A program made the translations under genes and the position numbers. Shown in pieces: positions 58,201-64,000 of a DNA stretch of 64,000 nucleotides (positions are counted from its first letter, which is position 1; every line of letters begins with the position of its first letter). The DNA is from Hyposmocoma kahamanoa (lineage: Eukaryota; Arthropoda; Insecta; Lepidoptera; Cosmopterigidae). The stretch covers positions 6,094,961-6,158,960 of the forward strand of contig NW_020653945.1 of NCBI RefSeq assembly GCF_003589595.1. The letters are read 5' to 3'. A model generated the notes under the pieces. That model did no database searches. It saw nothing but the letters and a program-made list of their open reading frames with translations, and was not told the origin of the DNA.

Positions 58201-59984
58201 TACCATATTAAATGAAACTTACATACAAAGATAAAAATTTTATATACTTACAGAGGTAGAGCAAATAAAGGGTTCATTTGTTGAGTATTCTATTAGCTAA
58301 TTCCATAAGAAGCAATTTGTCTGTAAATAACCTAAAAGGTCACATTTGTACCTTCCTGTTGTTTTACACATTGTACTACGGCGACAATCAATATTTGAAC
58401 GTTTCGATAGTGTAGAGTTTTTAAAATAAACCAATATTAATATATTCTCGAAAATATTTTTTTGGTGATCGATAAAAGTGGCTTACGCATAATGTGAAAA
58501 TGTAGAGTTCATTATACGTTTCCCAATTTTTTTCTTTTACAATTACGGCAATCTACTTCGTTAAGCAATACAAAGTCTATGTGAAACGGTGGAAAGTGGT
58601 AGATTACGATCGCCGACTCCATATTCTTCACGTCAGGTAAAGGTATTGTCTGACACTCATTACATCTTGTAGATACTGAATGTAACAGCTGTATGTGTAT
58701 TGTCCGATGCTTCAAATCATTATGTCAGCTAAAGAGCCATTGTTCAAATTTCCCATGCCTGTTCTTTAGCGCAGAAAGCGTTCCTTTTTACTACTGTTGC
58801 TTTTAAGTACTTTGCCGACGAAATAGGCATTTCTTATTCACAAAGTTTATATAATATTAAACTTATTATACTATTTATACTTCAAATCGAAGTGTTAAGA
58901 TAGGATGCGTTTGCAATGCATAGTCAAATAAATGCCGCTGAGATTTATCCAATATATAAATAGATAGTGGTGTTTGTAACAAACTGCAGAGTGAAAGTGG
59001 AACAATCTATCAGAAACATTAAAGACTGACTCATCGCTCATATTAAAGAACTGGTTTAGTAACGGCGATTTCGGATAGACGCAATAAGTTATATTTGAAA
59101 AAAAAAACACGATGACAGCCCGTTTGTTTTTTAAACATTTCTTTATAGGTATCTATTAGAGCGTTTTATCACTACGGCCGAGTCGTACCATTTCCGAATC
59201 CGAGAAATGACGGCTCGAAATGTTACAGGGATAATTTTACCTCTAAGTGTAAAAAGCGATGTTCGTATATTCTCGGATTTGAATCGGACTTAGTGCAGAA
59301 GGGATATCCGAAGTGGGTCCGAGTTTTCTAAATTTTTGATTAGGGCTTTCATTCCGGGAATTTCGGTCTCGAAAATTTCGAGGCTCGAGACTGATGTTTT
59401 CAGTCTCAGGACTATCGACGCGTAAGTCATTTCATTAAAAAGTATTAAAAATTTACTAAACTAACAGTCATTTTTTATTCTGATTACTTGGACAGGACGA
59501 CACCGGTAGTATGTAAATTATATACAGGAACACACATAATATAACTATATAGTACCAAAATTAGGTCTTCCCTATTTGAAACTGTATTAAACGCCCTTCG
59601 TTTCTTACGTACCCACTATAAAAAAGAAAAAATACTATCATAATCCTTTTTTTTTTTTTTGAATTAATAAAGAACATAATTAAAATATCTTGTGACTACC
59701 TAAATACCTAGCATATAGATATAGATATCTACTTTTAAAACAGTCTTGAAAGTCTCGTCGGGAATGACGATTTACGAGACTGCACCGTTTCTCGAAATTT
59801 TATTCCGGAACACGGAATGTAGCTAGATTGAAAGCCCTTGTACCTATGAATGTTGAATTGATTTATTTGTTATTTCCAGGTTTATTGGGTGGGTCCTATT
59901 GTGGGTGGAATTCTATCCGGTATCGTCTACAGGTTCATCTTCCGCATCGGCAAGAAGAACGAGAGCGGTTCTTACGACTTTTAG
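46102..59984 (+). CDS. Aquaporin, PRIP/DRIP-type water channel (five 3' exons; 5' part missing)
   Basis: Join of 46102-46245, 52768-52839, 54013-54150, 54825-54905 and 59880-59984: 179 codons plus TAG. All four introns are phase 0, start with GT and end with AG, and measure 6522, 1173, 674 and 4974 bp. The product is a plasma-membrane channel of the MIP family that conducts water. Both pore motifs are visible: HINPAVT (NPA at 46132-46140) and [11 protein letters not shown] (NPA at 54849-54857, selectivity-filter Arg at 54858-54860). The TM5 filter His is at 54139-54141. Ser at three residues before the second NPA replaces the mercury-sensitive Cys of mammalian AQP1. Family members are about 250-290 residues, so about 80 N-terminal residues (TM1, TM2) are absent; I found no convincing exon for them upstream. 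Loop D reads [13 protein letters not shown] and the C-terminus GSYDF, which favour the insect PRIP group; DRIP is the alternative. No frame break is seen. Confidence 0.93.
46291..46568 (-). repeat. Family A copy in the aquaporin intron
   Basis: CCAAGTGACGGGACAATCAA to AAAGGAACTTTACTGCAG. It starts only about 45 bases after the donor site. Confidence 0.8.
47066..47380 (-). repeat. Family A reference copy, full length with long poly(A)
   Basis: Most complete copy. It has a run of about 22 T (the complement of poly(A)), then ATGACATTAAGTAACGGGAC through all family landmarks to GGAGCTCTACTGCTACT. The long homopolymer tail indicates RNA-mediated insertion. Confidence 0.85.
47381..47800. other. 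No gene seen
   Basis: AT-rich intron sequence. Confidence 0.5.
48366..48578 (+). repeat. SINE1, full length, inside a LINE
   Basis: Head TTAACTGCCTCCGTGATCGA, anticodon-loop-like CTGCCAC, B box GGTTCGATTCC, body to GAGTGTGTGCGTTATGATTA. Confidence 0.85.
48932..49163 (+). repeat. Family A copy inside a LINE
   Basis: AGCTCATTGTGAAAGAGTTC to CAACAGGTGCACGACTTGAA, with the GGGCGCAGTGGCAGTG block deleted. Confidence 0.75.
49601..50097. other. CpG-rich intronic patch at 49830-49915, otherwise nothing
   Basis: GGCCGTCGGCGCCGCCGCTC then GCGCCTGCG and GGGCGAGCGACAG stand out in AT-rich intron. No coding frame. Could be a regulatory element or a GC-rich insert. Confidence 0.35.
50098..50165 (+). repeat. 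Foldback family C fragment
   Basis: AAGAAATAAACTACTTTTTC then GGATCTAAATCACGAATATT: one diverged arm. Confidence 0.5.
50166..50656. other. No gene seen
   Basis: Nothing recognised. Confidence 0.5.
50818..51556 (-). pseudogene. Second LINE family: reverse-transcriptase C-terminus and 3' UTR
   Basis: Minus frame, open from the insertion edge (about 51556) to TGA at 51199-51201. Segments [54 protein letters not shown] and [14 protein letters not shown] form the C-terminal block of a jockey/CR1-like LINE different from that at 36831. A 3' UTR containing a GT/GA-rich stretch follows, with an (AAT)n tail at 50820. The first 17 or so codons of the longer open frame are MITE sequence, not LINE. Confidence 0.75.
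51062..51190 (+). repeat. GTGA/GT-rich simple repeat
   Basis: Irregular GTGA and GTGT units (GAGTGAGTGAGTGAGTGAGT at about 51084-51103) inside the 3' UTR of the minus-strand LINE fragment. Confidence 0.85.
51666..52447. other. No gene seen
   Basis: AT-rich intron sequence. Confidence 0.5.
52448..52545 (-). repeat. Family A fragment inside a GC-rich context
   Basis: TTTTTTTATGAGACTAAGTG then ATGGGATGAACAAGTCG to TCTGAAGGGCACC. Flanked on both sides by GTGTACGG / ACACGGC-bearing GC-rich sequence that may be one interrupted element. Confidence 0.6.
52768..52839 (+). CDS. Aquaporin exon encoding extracellular loop C
   Basis: 24 codons between a TTACAG acceptor and a GTAAGA donor. The segment ([12 protein letters not shown]... 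to SDAQ) is the extracellular loop between TM3 and TM4. It contains one N-glycosylation sequon, Asn-Val-Ser, at 52822-52830, facing outside if the usual aquaporin topology holds. The loop is short and Gly/Pro-rich, as in insect water-specific aquaporins. Confidence 0.9.
52840..54012 (+). other. Aquaporin intron, 1.2 kb
   Basis: GTAAGA to GCAACAG. It holds one family D repeat (about 53634-53935) just before the acceptor and is otherwise AT-rich with no other feature I can see. Confidence 0.85.
53634..53935 (+). repeat. Family D repeat, near full length
   Basis: ACCGACCTCATAAAAAGGAA, GAATTCGACTGC, CTCCGACATTTGTGAACAGA, GAAAGGGGGTACCTCAGTAT, CCGGTTTAGGGCACTTTTCG and GATGTAATTTCACGAACTTT, ending in a TAAAAAAGTTACAA stretch. 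Confidence 0.8.
54013..54150 (+). CDS. Aquaporin exon with TM4 and TM5
   Basis: 46 codons between a CAACAG acceptor and a GTAAGT donor. TM4 reads [16 protein letters not shown], followed by cytoplasmic loop D ([13 protein letters not shown]) and TM5 ([14 protein letters not shown]). The His of the aromatic/arginine filter is at 54139-54141. It is preceded by Cys, where many family members have Gly. The exon ends exactly at TM5, before the second NPA half-helix. Confidence 0.93.
54151..54824 (+). other. Aquaporin intron, 0.7 kb
   Basis: GTAAGT to TTTTAG. No mobile element was recognised. An 18-base direct repeat beginning GATTATGCAAG occurs at about 54711 and about 54765. Otherwise AT-rich unique sequence. 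Confidence 0.8.
54825..54905 (+). CDS. Aquaporin exon with second NPA motif
   Basis: 27 codons between a TTTTAG acceptor and a GTGAGC donor. It encodes loop E with [16 protein letters not shown] and the run into TM6 (IGHWTSHW). The NPA-Arg unit is intact, so the pore signature is complete in this copy. The frame stays open past the donor into the intron for about 60 codons, but that extension loses family similarity, and TM6 continues only in the exon at 59880. Confidence 0.95.
55245..55440 (-). repeat. Family A copy, 5' part missing
   Basis: TTTTTTTATGATACCAAGTG then ACGGGACGAACAAGGCGTGC to GTAAATTCTCCAGCG. Confidence 0.75.
55955..56736. mobile_element. Tc1/mariner-like MITE with long inverted ends
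   Basis: Left end CAGGGTGTAATCGTTAAGTT, right end AACTTAACGATT-type complement (CACTTAACGATTACACCCAG), each flanked by TA (55953-54 and 56737-38). Sub-terminal regions are also inverted copies (TACCTAATGAGTAAAACGAC at the left). No transposase ORF. A smaller inverted-repeat element is inserted near its left end. Same family as 60341-60942. Confidence 0.8.
56008..56212. mobile_element. Small inverted-repeat element nested in the mariner-like MITE
   Basis: TCTAGGGATCAAG near 56008 is mirrored by CTTGATCCCTAGA near 56212. The sister element at 60341 lacks this segment, supporting later insertion. Confidence 0.65.
57036..57171 (-). repeat. SINE4 copy
   Basis: Minus strand: head with CCGTGGCTTAGTTGGTATAG as A-box region, TCGGTTCTAATCC as decayed B box, then CGATCTTTGTATTAATAATT. 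An extra internal GCTGGTATGCTAGAAGAC segment is present. Confidence 0.65.
57173..57389 (-). repeat. Family A copy, tail end missing
   Basis: TCTTGTGCGCCTGATGGTAA to CACAAGGAGGTCTGCTACTA. It abuts the SINE4. Confidence 0.75.
57390..59160. other. No gene seen
   Basis: Intron sequence without recognised repeats. Short frames at 57716-58119 and 58512-58715 are unsupported. Confidence 0.5.
59343..59840. mobile_element. Probable hAT-like inverted-repeat element
   Basis: Left end AGGGCTTTCATTCCGGGAAT then TTCGG; right end GATTGAAAGCCCTTG. The inner blocks TCTCGAAAATTTCGAGGC and CTCGAAATTTTATTCCGG are also mirrored. Target duplication not established. Confidence 0.5.
59880..59984 (+). CDS. Aquaporin terminal exon (TM6 and C-terminus)
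   Basis: 34 codons plus TAG at 59982-59984, entered through TTTCCAG. TM6 reads [21 protein letters not shown], split here from its first residues in the previous exon. A basic cytoplasmic patch (RIGKKN) and the short tail ESGSYDF follow. The tail is short, as in insect water-specific aquaporins. The terminal YDF agrees with my recollection of PRIP members, which I could not check against a database. Confidence 0.93.
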   Translation, partial: VYWVGPIVGGILSGIVYRFIFRIGKKNESGSYDF

Positions 59985-60084
59985 GGATCGTTAAGGTAAC
60001 TTAACGATGTCTAAAAGTTGTAACCGCACGGTTTCAACGCGAAGCGTACCACTTTTGTGCCTTTTTTACAAATATATAATTGTT

Positions 60085-60090
60085 AATAAA
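60085..60090 (+). terminator. Proximal polyadenylation signal AATAAA
   Basis: AATAAA about 100 bases after the aquaporin stop codon. It would give a short 3' UTR that avoids the downstream MITE. Confidence 0.5.
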
Positions 60091-60340
60091 GCAAGATTAT
60101 GTTATTGGCAGGTATCAAATTTATTTACGATTAGTTTTGATTTGTCTATGTTCGTAAGTTGTATGCTTTTTATTCATTTATGGTGTTATATTAAAGGCAC
60201 TTGCAGTATAAATGCATTGATTAACAATCGACATTTGGGGATCTTAGGCCACCCGTCCAAAGTGGCTACGTCGTGACGCATAGCAACAGCATAACATAGC
60301 GTGTTTGTATCGCTACCGGTCACCTGTATATATTTATATA

Positions 60341-60942
60341 CAGTGTTTAACCGTCAAGTGTGCCCAGGCGATTATTTCGTAAATATAAGAGATATCAAAA
60401 ACCTTTCACTGATATCCAAAGTACGTTACCTAATGAGTAAAACGACACCAATAACTTTAAAAAAAAAAACTAGAAATATCTAAAATTTTGACGGTAAACG
60501 CTCCCTACATTTAACATGACATTCGTAAACAGGCTTTATTTGACCTACTTCAAGAGGTAACAATAAACTTACATCTATAAATTCTTAAATATTTTATAAT
60601 TTTTAATTTTTATAGCAGTTTCGTTAGATAACGATCCTGCTATAATAAATAAAGTAATAAAACTATCTTTTAATTGAATAAAAACAAAGTCATGCTTATT
60701 TTTAAGTAAGTACAAAATTTTGTATTCAACTCAGTTGTTCGAAACTAATGTCTCTACGAATTTCATATTAAATGCATGGGAGCGTTTTAAGTTAAAATTT
60801 TGGATAATTCTTGTTTTATTTTTAAAGTTACTGATATCGTTTTACTCATTAGGTAACATTCTTTCGACATCAGTTTAATGGGTTTTTGATATCTCTTATA
60901 TTTACGGATTAATCGTTTGGGCGCACTTAACGATTCACCCTG
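60341..60942. mobile_element. Tc1/mariner-like MITE downstream of the aquaporin stop
   Basis: 602 bp. Left end CAGTGTTTAACCGTCAAGTG; right end GCGCACTTAACGATTCACCC then TG. Arms are mirrored for well over 100 bases (TAAGAGATATCAAAAACC; TACCTAATGAGTAAAACGAC). TA precedes the left end; the right-hand TA is not preserved. Not transposase-coding. Confidence 0.8.
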
Positions 60943-61229
60943 TCTGTACACGTCGCATGTGTGTTGCGTGGCTATACGCTCTTATGTAAATCACTCATGA
61001 TGAGTATTTATTGAAAATCTGTCAATGAAATTATACTGTTCATTCTGCACGCTTTCCGTCACGGAATCATGCTCGTTTGAGATATAAATTATTCCAAAGT
61101 CGATATTTCATATATTTCGTGGGTATAATGTAGGGAAACAAAAAATTATATTGAACCATATCTTCTTTGTAATAGAAAGACTTTATTTACTAAGTTTTTA
61201 GTTTTTTAAGCTTATTTATGTAAAATGTG

Positions 61230-61235
61230 AATAAA
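61230..61235 (+). terminator. Distal polyadenylation signal AATAAA
   Basis: AATAAA in an AT-rich stretch about 1.25 kb after the stop codon, downstream of the MITE. One of two distal candidates; the other is at 61354. Confidence 0.35.
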
Positions 61236-61353
61236 AGTATTAAGTTATTGTAAAATATAACACAGAAGAATGTATGAGCGCGTGTTGAGAGTGAGATTCT
61301 TATGTAAGTTCATATATAAAATTGTCAAACATTATTAATTGAATGTTTATTGA

Positions 61354-61359
61354 AATAAA
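61354..61359 (+). terminator. Distal polyadenylation signal AATAAA
   Basis: AATAAA followed within about 30 bases by a GT-rich stretch (TTTTGTGTATC), a plausible downstream element for cleavage. It is the most complete-looking of the distal sites. Confidence 0.4.
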
Positions 61360-61422
61360 TGATTTTAATCGAATAGTTTTGTGTATCATTTATTTATATC
61401 CTAATACCTCCAAATAAATATT

Positions 61423-61560
61423 CGACGACCTCGGTGGCCCAACGGTTTACACAGTGGGCGCTGGATGCGCAGACCTCAGGTTCGATTCCCGGTAGGACTT
61501 TTCTAAATTAGTTCTAAGCACGGTATTACGTAAGTAAGGTACGTTTGAGACCATGCGATT
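61423..61560 (+). repeat. SINE3 copy with intact tRNA-like head
   Basis: CGACCTCGGTGGCCCAACGG (A-box region), ACACAGTGGGCGCTGGATGC, B box GGTTCGATTCCCGG, then TAGGACTTTTCTAAATTAG. Confidence 0.7.
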
Positions 61561-61582
61561 GGTGTGGTTGCTGACATATTAC

Positions 61583-61612
61583 TAATATTATTATTATTAT
61601 TATTATTATTAT
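61583..61612. repeat. (ATT)n microsatellite
   Basis: Eight or nine uninterrupted ATT units at the end of the SINE3. Confidence 0.85.
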
Positions 61613-62039
61613 GAAAATGGAGAAAACATGAGAAATATGCAATGATGGTCGCTAATCACGTAGTTCATGTACGTGTACTAATCGTCAAATGAGAAAATAA
61701 ATGAAATGAAATTAAGATTGGAGGATTAAGAATAAATGAAACTTCATTTCATCAATGACTAAGTAAAGACGAACTACAAATTCAATTTATTGAAGGTAAA
61801 GAAATAGAAATTAGAATAGTATGCAAGTATATGAAAAAATAGTAACGTAGTTTATAGAGGAATAGGAAGAAGAAATAAAAAATACTCCATTACAATATCG
61901 TCGTCTTAGAGTAAATAAATACCTCGTAGGTTTGTTTGTGAGTTCTAGGTAATTAATTATTCAAGACGAAAAAAATGTGGTGTAAAACATAGTAAATAAA
62001 ATAATGTTTGTTGTTAATAGATATTTTAATTCATCATCC
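61613..62039. other. No gene seen
   Basis: AT-rich, nothing recognised. Confidence 0.5.
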
Positions 62040-62200
62040 CACTCATTTATATGTCTCACTGTTGGGCACGGGGTCATCTCTCAGATGACAAATTAAGCCA
62101 TAGTCCGCCAGCCAAGCCCAATGCCGGTTGGGGACTTCACACGTTCTCCGAGAGTTCTTCTTCGACGTGCAGGCTTCATCAAGATGTTTTCCTGGCCTAT
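62040..62200 (-). repeat. Family G SINE-like repeat
   Basis: CACTGTTGGGCACGGGGTCA, GCCATAGTCCGCCAGCCAAG, CAATGCCGGTTGGGGACTTC, GAGAGTTCTTCTTCGACGTG and CATCAAGATGTTTTCCTG: the reverse complement of the order at 18200-18330. Confidence 0.7.
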
Positions 62201-62231
62201 TCGACTAGTCCCTGCCAGCTGTTCCCTCTGG

Positions 62232-62325
62232 TGGGGATAAGTGGATTTTTTTTCCACTCTTTCCTACCACATCGTCACTGGTTGAGATAAATGGAACTTC
62301 ATTTCCACTTATCCCTACCTAAACG
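62232..62325. repeat. Short foldback (GGGATAAGTGGA arms)
   Basis: GGTGGGGATAAGTGGATTTT at the left and ATTTCCACTTATCCCTACC at the right are inverted copies about 90 bp apart, with a second weaker pair inside. Confidence 0.65.
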
Positions 62326-62370
62326 TTTTTATTAATAAGTACAGTCGAAAGTAAAACTGTATAAATGAAA

Positions 62371-62657
62371 AGTATAACTATTTATCTAAAATCATTGACT
62401 TAGAAATGAATGGACGACGGGTCTAATACAAAAACCACGAAAAAAATGTCCCAAGTCAACCTATTCGAAATTTAAATTGTAATGTCATCAGTATCACGCT
62501 GTCAGTAGAACAAATGAAGACTAAAGCGGAGTTTGGCGCTCTATATAGTATACGATTTTAGCGCCTTACAAGTGCGGACACTTTTTAGCGCGGACCCGAC
62601 GTCCATATAATTGTAAGTCAATGTCTAAAATCATTATTTTAGATAAATAGTTATACT
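62371..62657. repeat. 22 bp-arm perfect palindrome split by a MITE
   Basis: Arm 62371-62392 (AGTATAACTATTTATCTAAA then AT) and arm 62636-62657 are exact reverse complements. Removing the MITE and one target duplication leaves only CATT between them. Confidence 0.85.
62393..62623 (-). mobile_element. hAT-like MITE with perfect 8 bp target duplication
   Basis: 231 bp. In reverse complement it matches 40318-40545 almost base for base, with a few indels in the middle. Flanked by TCTAAAAT on both sides (62385-62392 and 62624-62631). Confidence 0.88.
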
Positions 62658-62689
62658 ATTGTATATATACATATACTTATATATATATA

Positions 62690-63060
62690 TACTGTTATAG
62701 GAATACCATGGTATTTATTACCTGCTAAGGGCGCCTTGAAATTAGACGCTACAAATAGAAGCACTGCAGTGGCGCGTCTGTGGTGTGGCGGCTGTGCCAT
62801 TACAAAATTTTCATACAATATCAAGTATGCAAATGTAGCACGAAAAGCTCATGCTAAATTTCAAATTTCATACATAAATCCGAGAAACTCGGAAGTGCGA
62901 GTGCCACTTGGCCACATGGCCACTTGCTTGAGAAGCGGTAGGTCACCTACGGCATTCTTTTTCACTTAAATTGGTTATTATATATATATATAACTTAAAG
63001 GTCTTTCAAATGCTATAATTATTAATAATATACTTAAGCAAGAAGTGTACAAGTGTTGCT
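62690..63060. other. No gene supported; GC-balanced open stretch
   Basis: A 77-codon plus frame (62736-62969) with normal codon-like composition (ARKAHAKFQISYINPRNSEV). No family recognised, and it may be an unlisted repeat. A TA-rich run follows. Confidence 0.3.
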
Positions 63061-63401
63061 TCAACAAAAATCAATAAGTATAATAACCAAACTATGCAAA
63101 AATGCGTAGGCCATTTTTTCACTGTAAGGGAACGATATGGAATTTAAGGAAGTAAGTATCAGAATTATTGATGAAGAAATTAAACAAACTGATAACAAAA
63201 TGTATACGATACTTACCTCAAAAAAGAGAGCGAGTTTCTCAAGCCGCCAGTAAAAGTATTTCTTTAGCAAAACAGGTCTATTAAGGGTCAGTTCCAAATA
63301 AATACGGCAAAATTAGTATTCATCGAAGCTCTCCGGGCGAAGCTTTCGTGGCATCAGTTCAATTGTAAAATTTCCTAATGGAATTATGTACTCGGCCGTT
63401 C

Positions 63402-63603
63402 CTGGGGGTCTACTCTCGATCTCCGTCCGACATCCGTCCGAAACAATTACTGCCAAATAAGCACTACTTGACCAAATGAAAAGACGCGTGATGCGAATGA
63501 AGCTTCATTCTTGATACTTGTCTTTTAATTTTGTCGAATATTACTTATTTGACAGTAATTGTTTCGGGCGGCTGTCGGACGGAGATCGAGAGTAGACCCC
63601 CAG
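63402..63603. mobile_element. MITE with ~50 bp inverted ends
   Basis: Left CTGGGGGTCTACTCTCGATC then TCCGTCCGACA and CCGAAACAATTACTG. Right CAGTAATTGTTTCGGGCGGC then TGTCGGACGGAGATCGAGAG and TAGACCCCCAG. Near-perfect mirror with a few internal differences. 202 bp, non-coding. Confidence 0.85.
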
Positions 63604-63783
63604 AACCGATATGCATGAAATTTGAAACTAGCATTTTTTTTATAAAGAAACTAAAAAAAAGATTAGAATAGAGCTTTATTCGTTGCCGTATCCGTACTCT
63701 CATGATGTGGAAGTCCTAGTGAAAACGACTCATATGAACTGAAACACAATGTGGCTGCTGTAAACTGTCTGAAGAATTTGTCG

Positions 63784-63970
63784 TTAGGTCGTGACGAAGC
63801 CTAAATTTTTTAATTTCAACCTTATGACTCGAGATAATTGAGATCAAAAGTCACCTCGTTAAGTTTATGGAAAAAACATTCAATAACATTTTGTGGTCAA
63901 TAAAAATATGCAGAATTGTAAAAAGAAAAGAAAAGTAAGAAAGATTGCTACACAATCGTCATTCCGCATG
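63784..63970 (+). repeat. Family L repeat
   Basis: GTCGTGACGAAGCCTAAATT, CTCGAGATAATTGAGATCAA and ATGCAGAATTGTAAAAAGAA align with the reverse complement of 9225-9360. About 50 bases extra lie in the middle here. Confidence 0.6.
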
Positions 63971-64000
63971 ACACGTAAGTTGGATTTTTTAGCCATTTTG

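Larger units (their letters stand above)
54906..59879 (+). other. Aquaporin last intron, 5 kb
   Basis: GTGAGC to TTTCCAG. It holds two minus-strand family A copies, a Tc1/mariner-like MITE (55955-56736) with a smaller inverted-repeat element inside it, a minus-strand SINE4, and an inverted-repeat element at about 59343-59840. About 57390-59160 shows nothing I can name. Confidence 0.85.
59985..61380 (+). other. Probable aquaporin 3' UTR and 3' flank
   Basis: Non-coding sequence after the stop. Candidate AATAAA signals lie at 60085-60090, 61230-61235 and 61354-61359. If a distal signal is used, the transcript would include the 602 bp inverted-repeat element at 60341-60942. Which site is used cannot be told from sequence alone. 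Confidence 0.5.

Noticed and set aside
1..64000. CRISPR arrays, bacterial operons, integrated virus genes
   Set aside because: No regularly spaced repeats with unique spacers, no ribosome-binding-site-led gene clusters and no viral structural or replication domains were seen. The window is eukaryotic.

Overview
The window is AT-rich, intron-containing animal DNA, almost certainly from a lepidopteran (moth or butterfly). Evidence: an insect-type water channel gene with GT-AG introns, tRNA-derived SINEs and LINE remnants of the kinds that fill lepidopteran genomes, and very few long open frames. There is no operon-like organisation and no intact tRNA, rRNA or CRISPR array. I found no virus-like gene.

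The one clearly functional gene is an aquaporin on the + strand, most like the insect PRIP/DRIP water-specific group. Five exons are visible: 46102-46245, 52768-52839, 54013-54150, 54825-54905 and 59880-59984. All introns are phase 0 with GT..AG borders. Together they encode 179 residues plus the stop, from just before the first NPA motif to the C-terminus. The start codon and helices TM1-TM2 were not found and are probably upstream of the window. A 3' UTR with several AATAAA signals follows, to about 61380.

The rest, including the introns, is dominated by mobile-element remnants. Family names used here: A, a roughly 290 bp poly(A)-tailed SINE-like element, about 22 copies; SINE1, with a tRNA-like head, about 10 copies; SINE2, SINE3 and SINE4, other tRNA-headed elements; C, a foldback element; D, a dispersed repeat in the ACCGACTTCAAAAA group; F, a MITE with CTTGGT/ACCAAG-type ends; G, a SINE-like repeat; I and L, repeats each present twice; J, a MITE with CCTTAC-type inverted ends. 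For A, the + strand is the direction that ends in poly(A).

Layout: 1-5.5 kb, nested C/A/SINE3 and further A, SINE1 and F copies. 6.8-7.2 kb, RTE-like LINE C-terminus. 7.4-20 kb, scattered C, D, F, A and I copies plus LINE 3' ends. 20.1-23.1 kb, mostly unique sequence. 23.1-36 kb, many SINEs and A copies, a J MITE, a nest of A copies at 31.5-32.3 kb and an unrecognised decayed coding-like segment at 24.4-25.1 kb. 36.4-37.9 kb, the best preserved LINE reverse-transcriptase fragment. 38-46 kb, a hAT-like MITE, a LINE scrap and a terminal-inverted-repeat element carrying a 22 bp minisatellite. 46.1-61.4 kb, the aquaporin gene with LINE, SINE and MITE insertions in its introns and downstream of its stop. 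61.4-64 kb, SINE3, G, a second hAT-like MITE sitting inside a near-perfect palindrome, and another MITE. I found no novel defence, metabolic or mobile system that I can defend. The most informative signals are the nested insertions, the paired inverted-repeat elements in the aquaporin transcription unit, and two unrecognised coding-like remnants.
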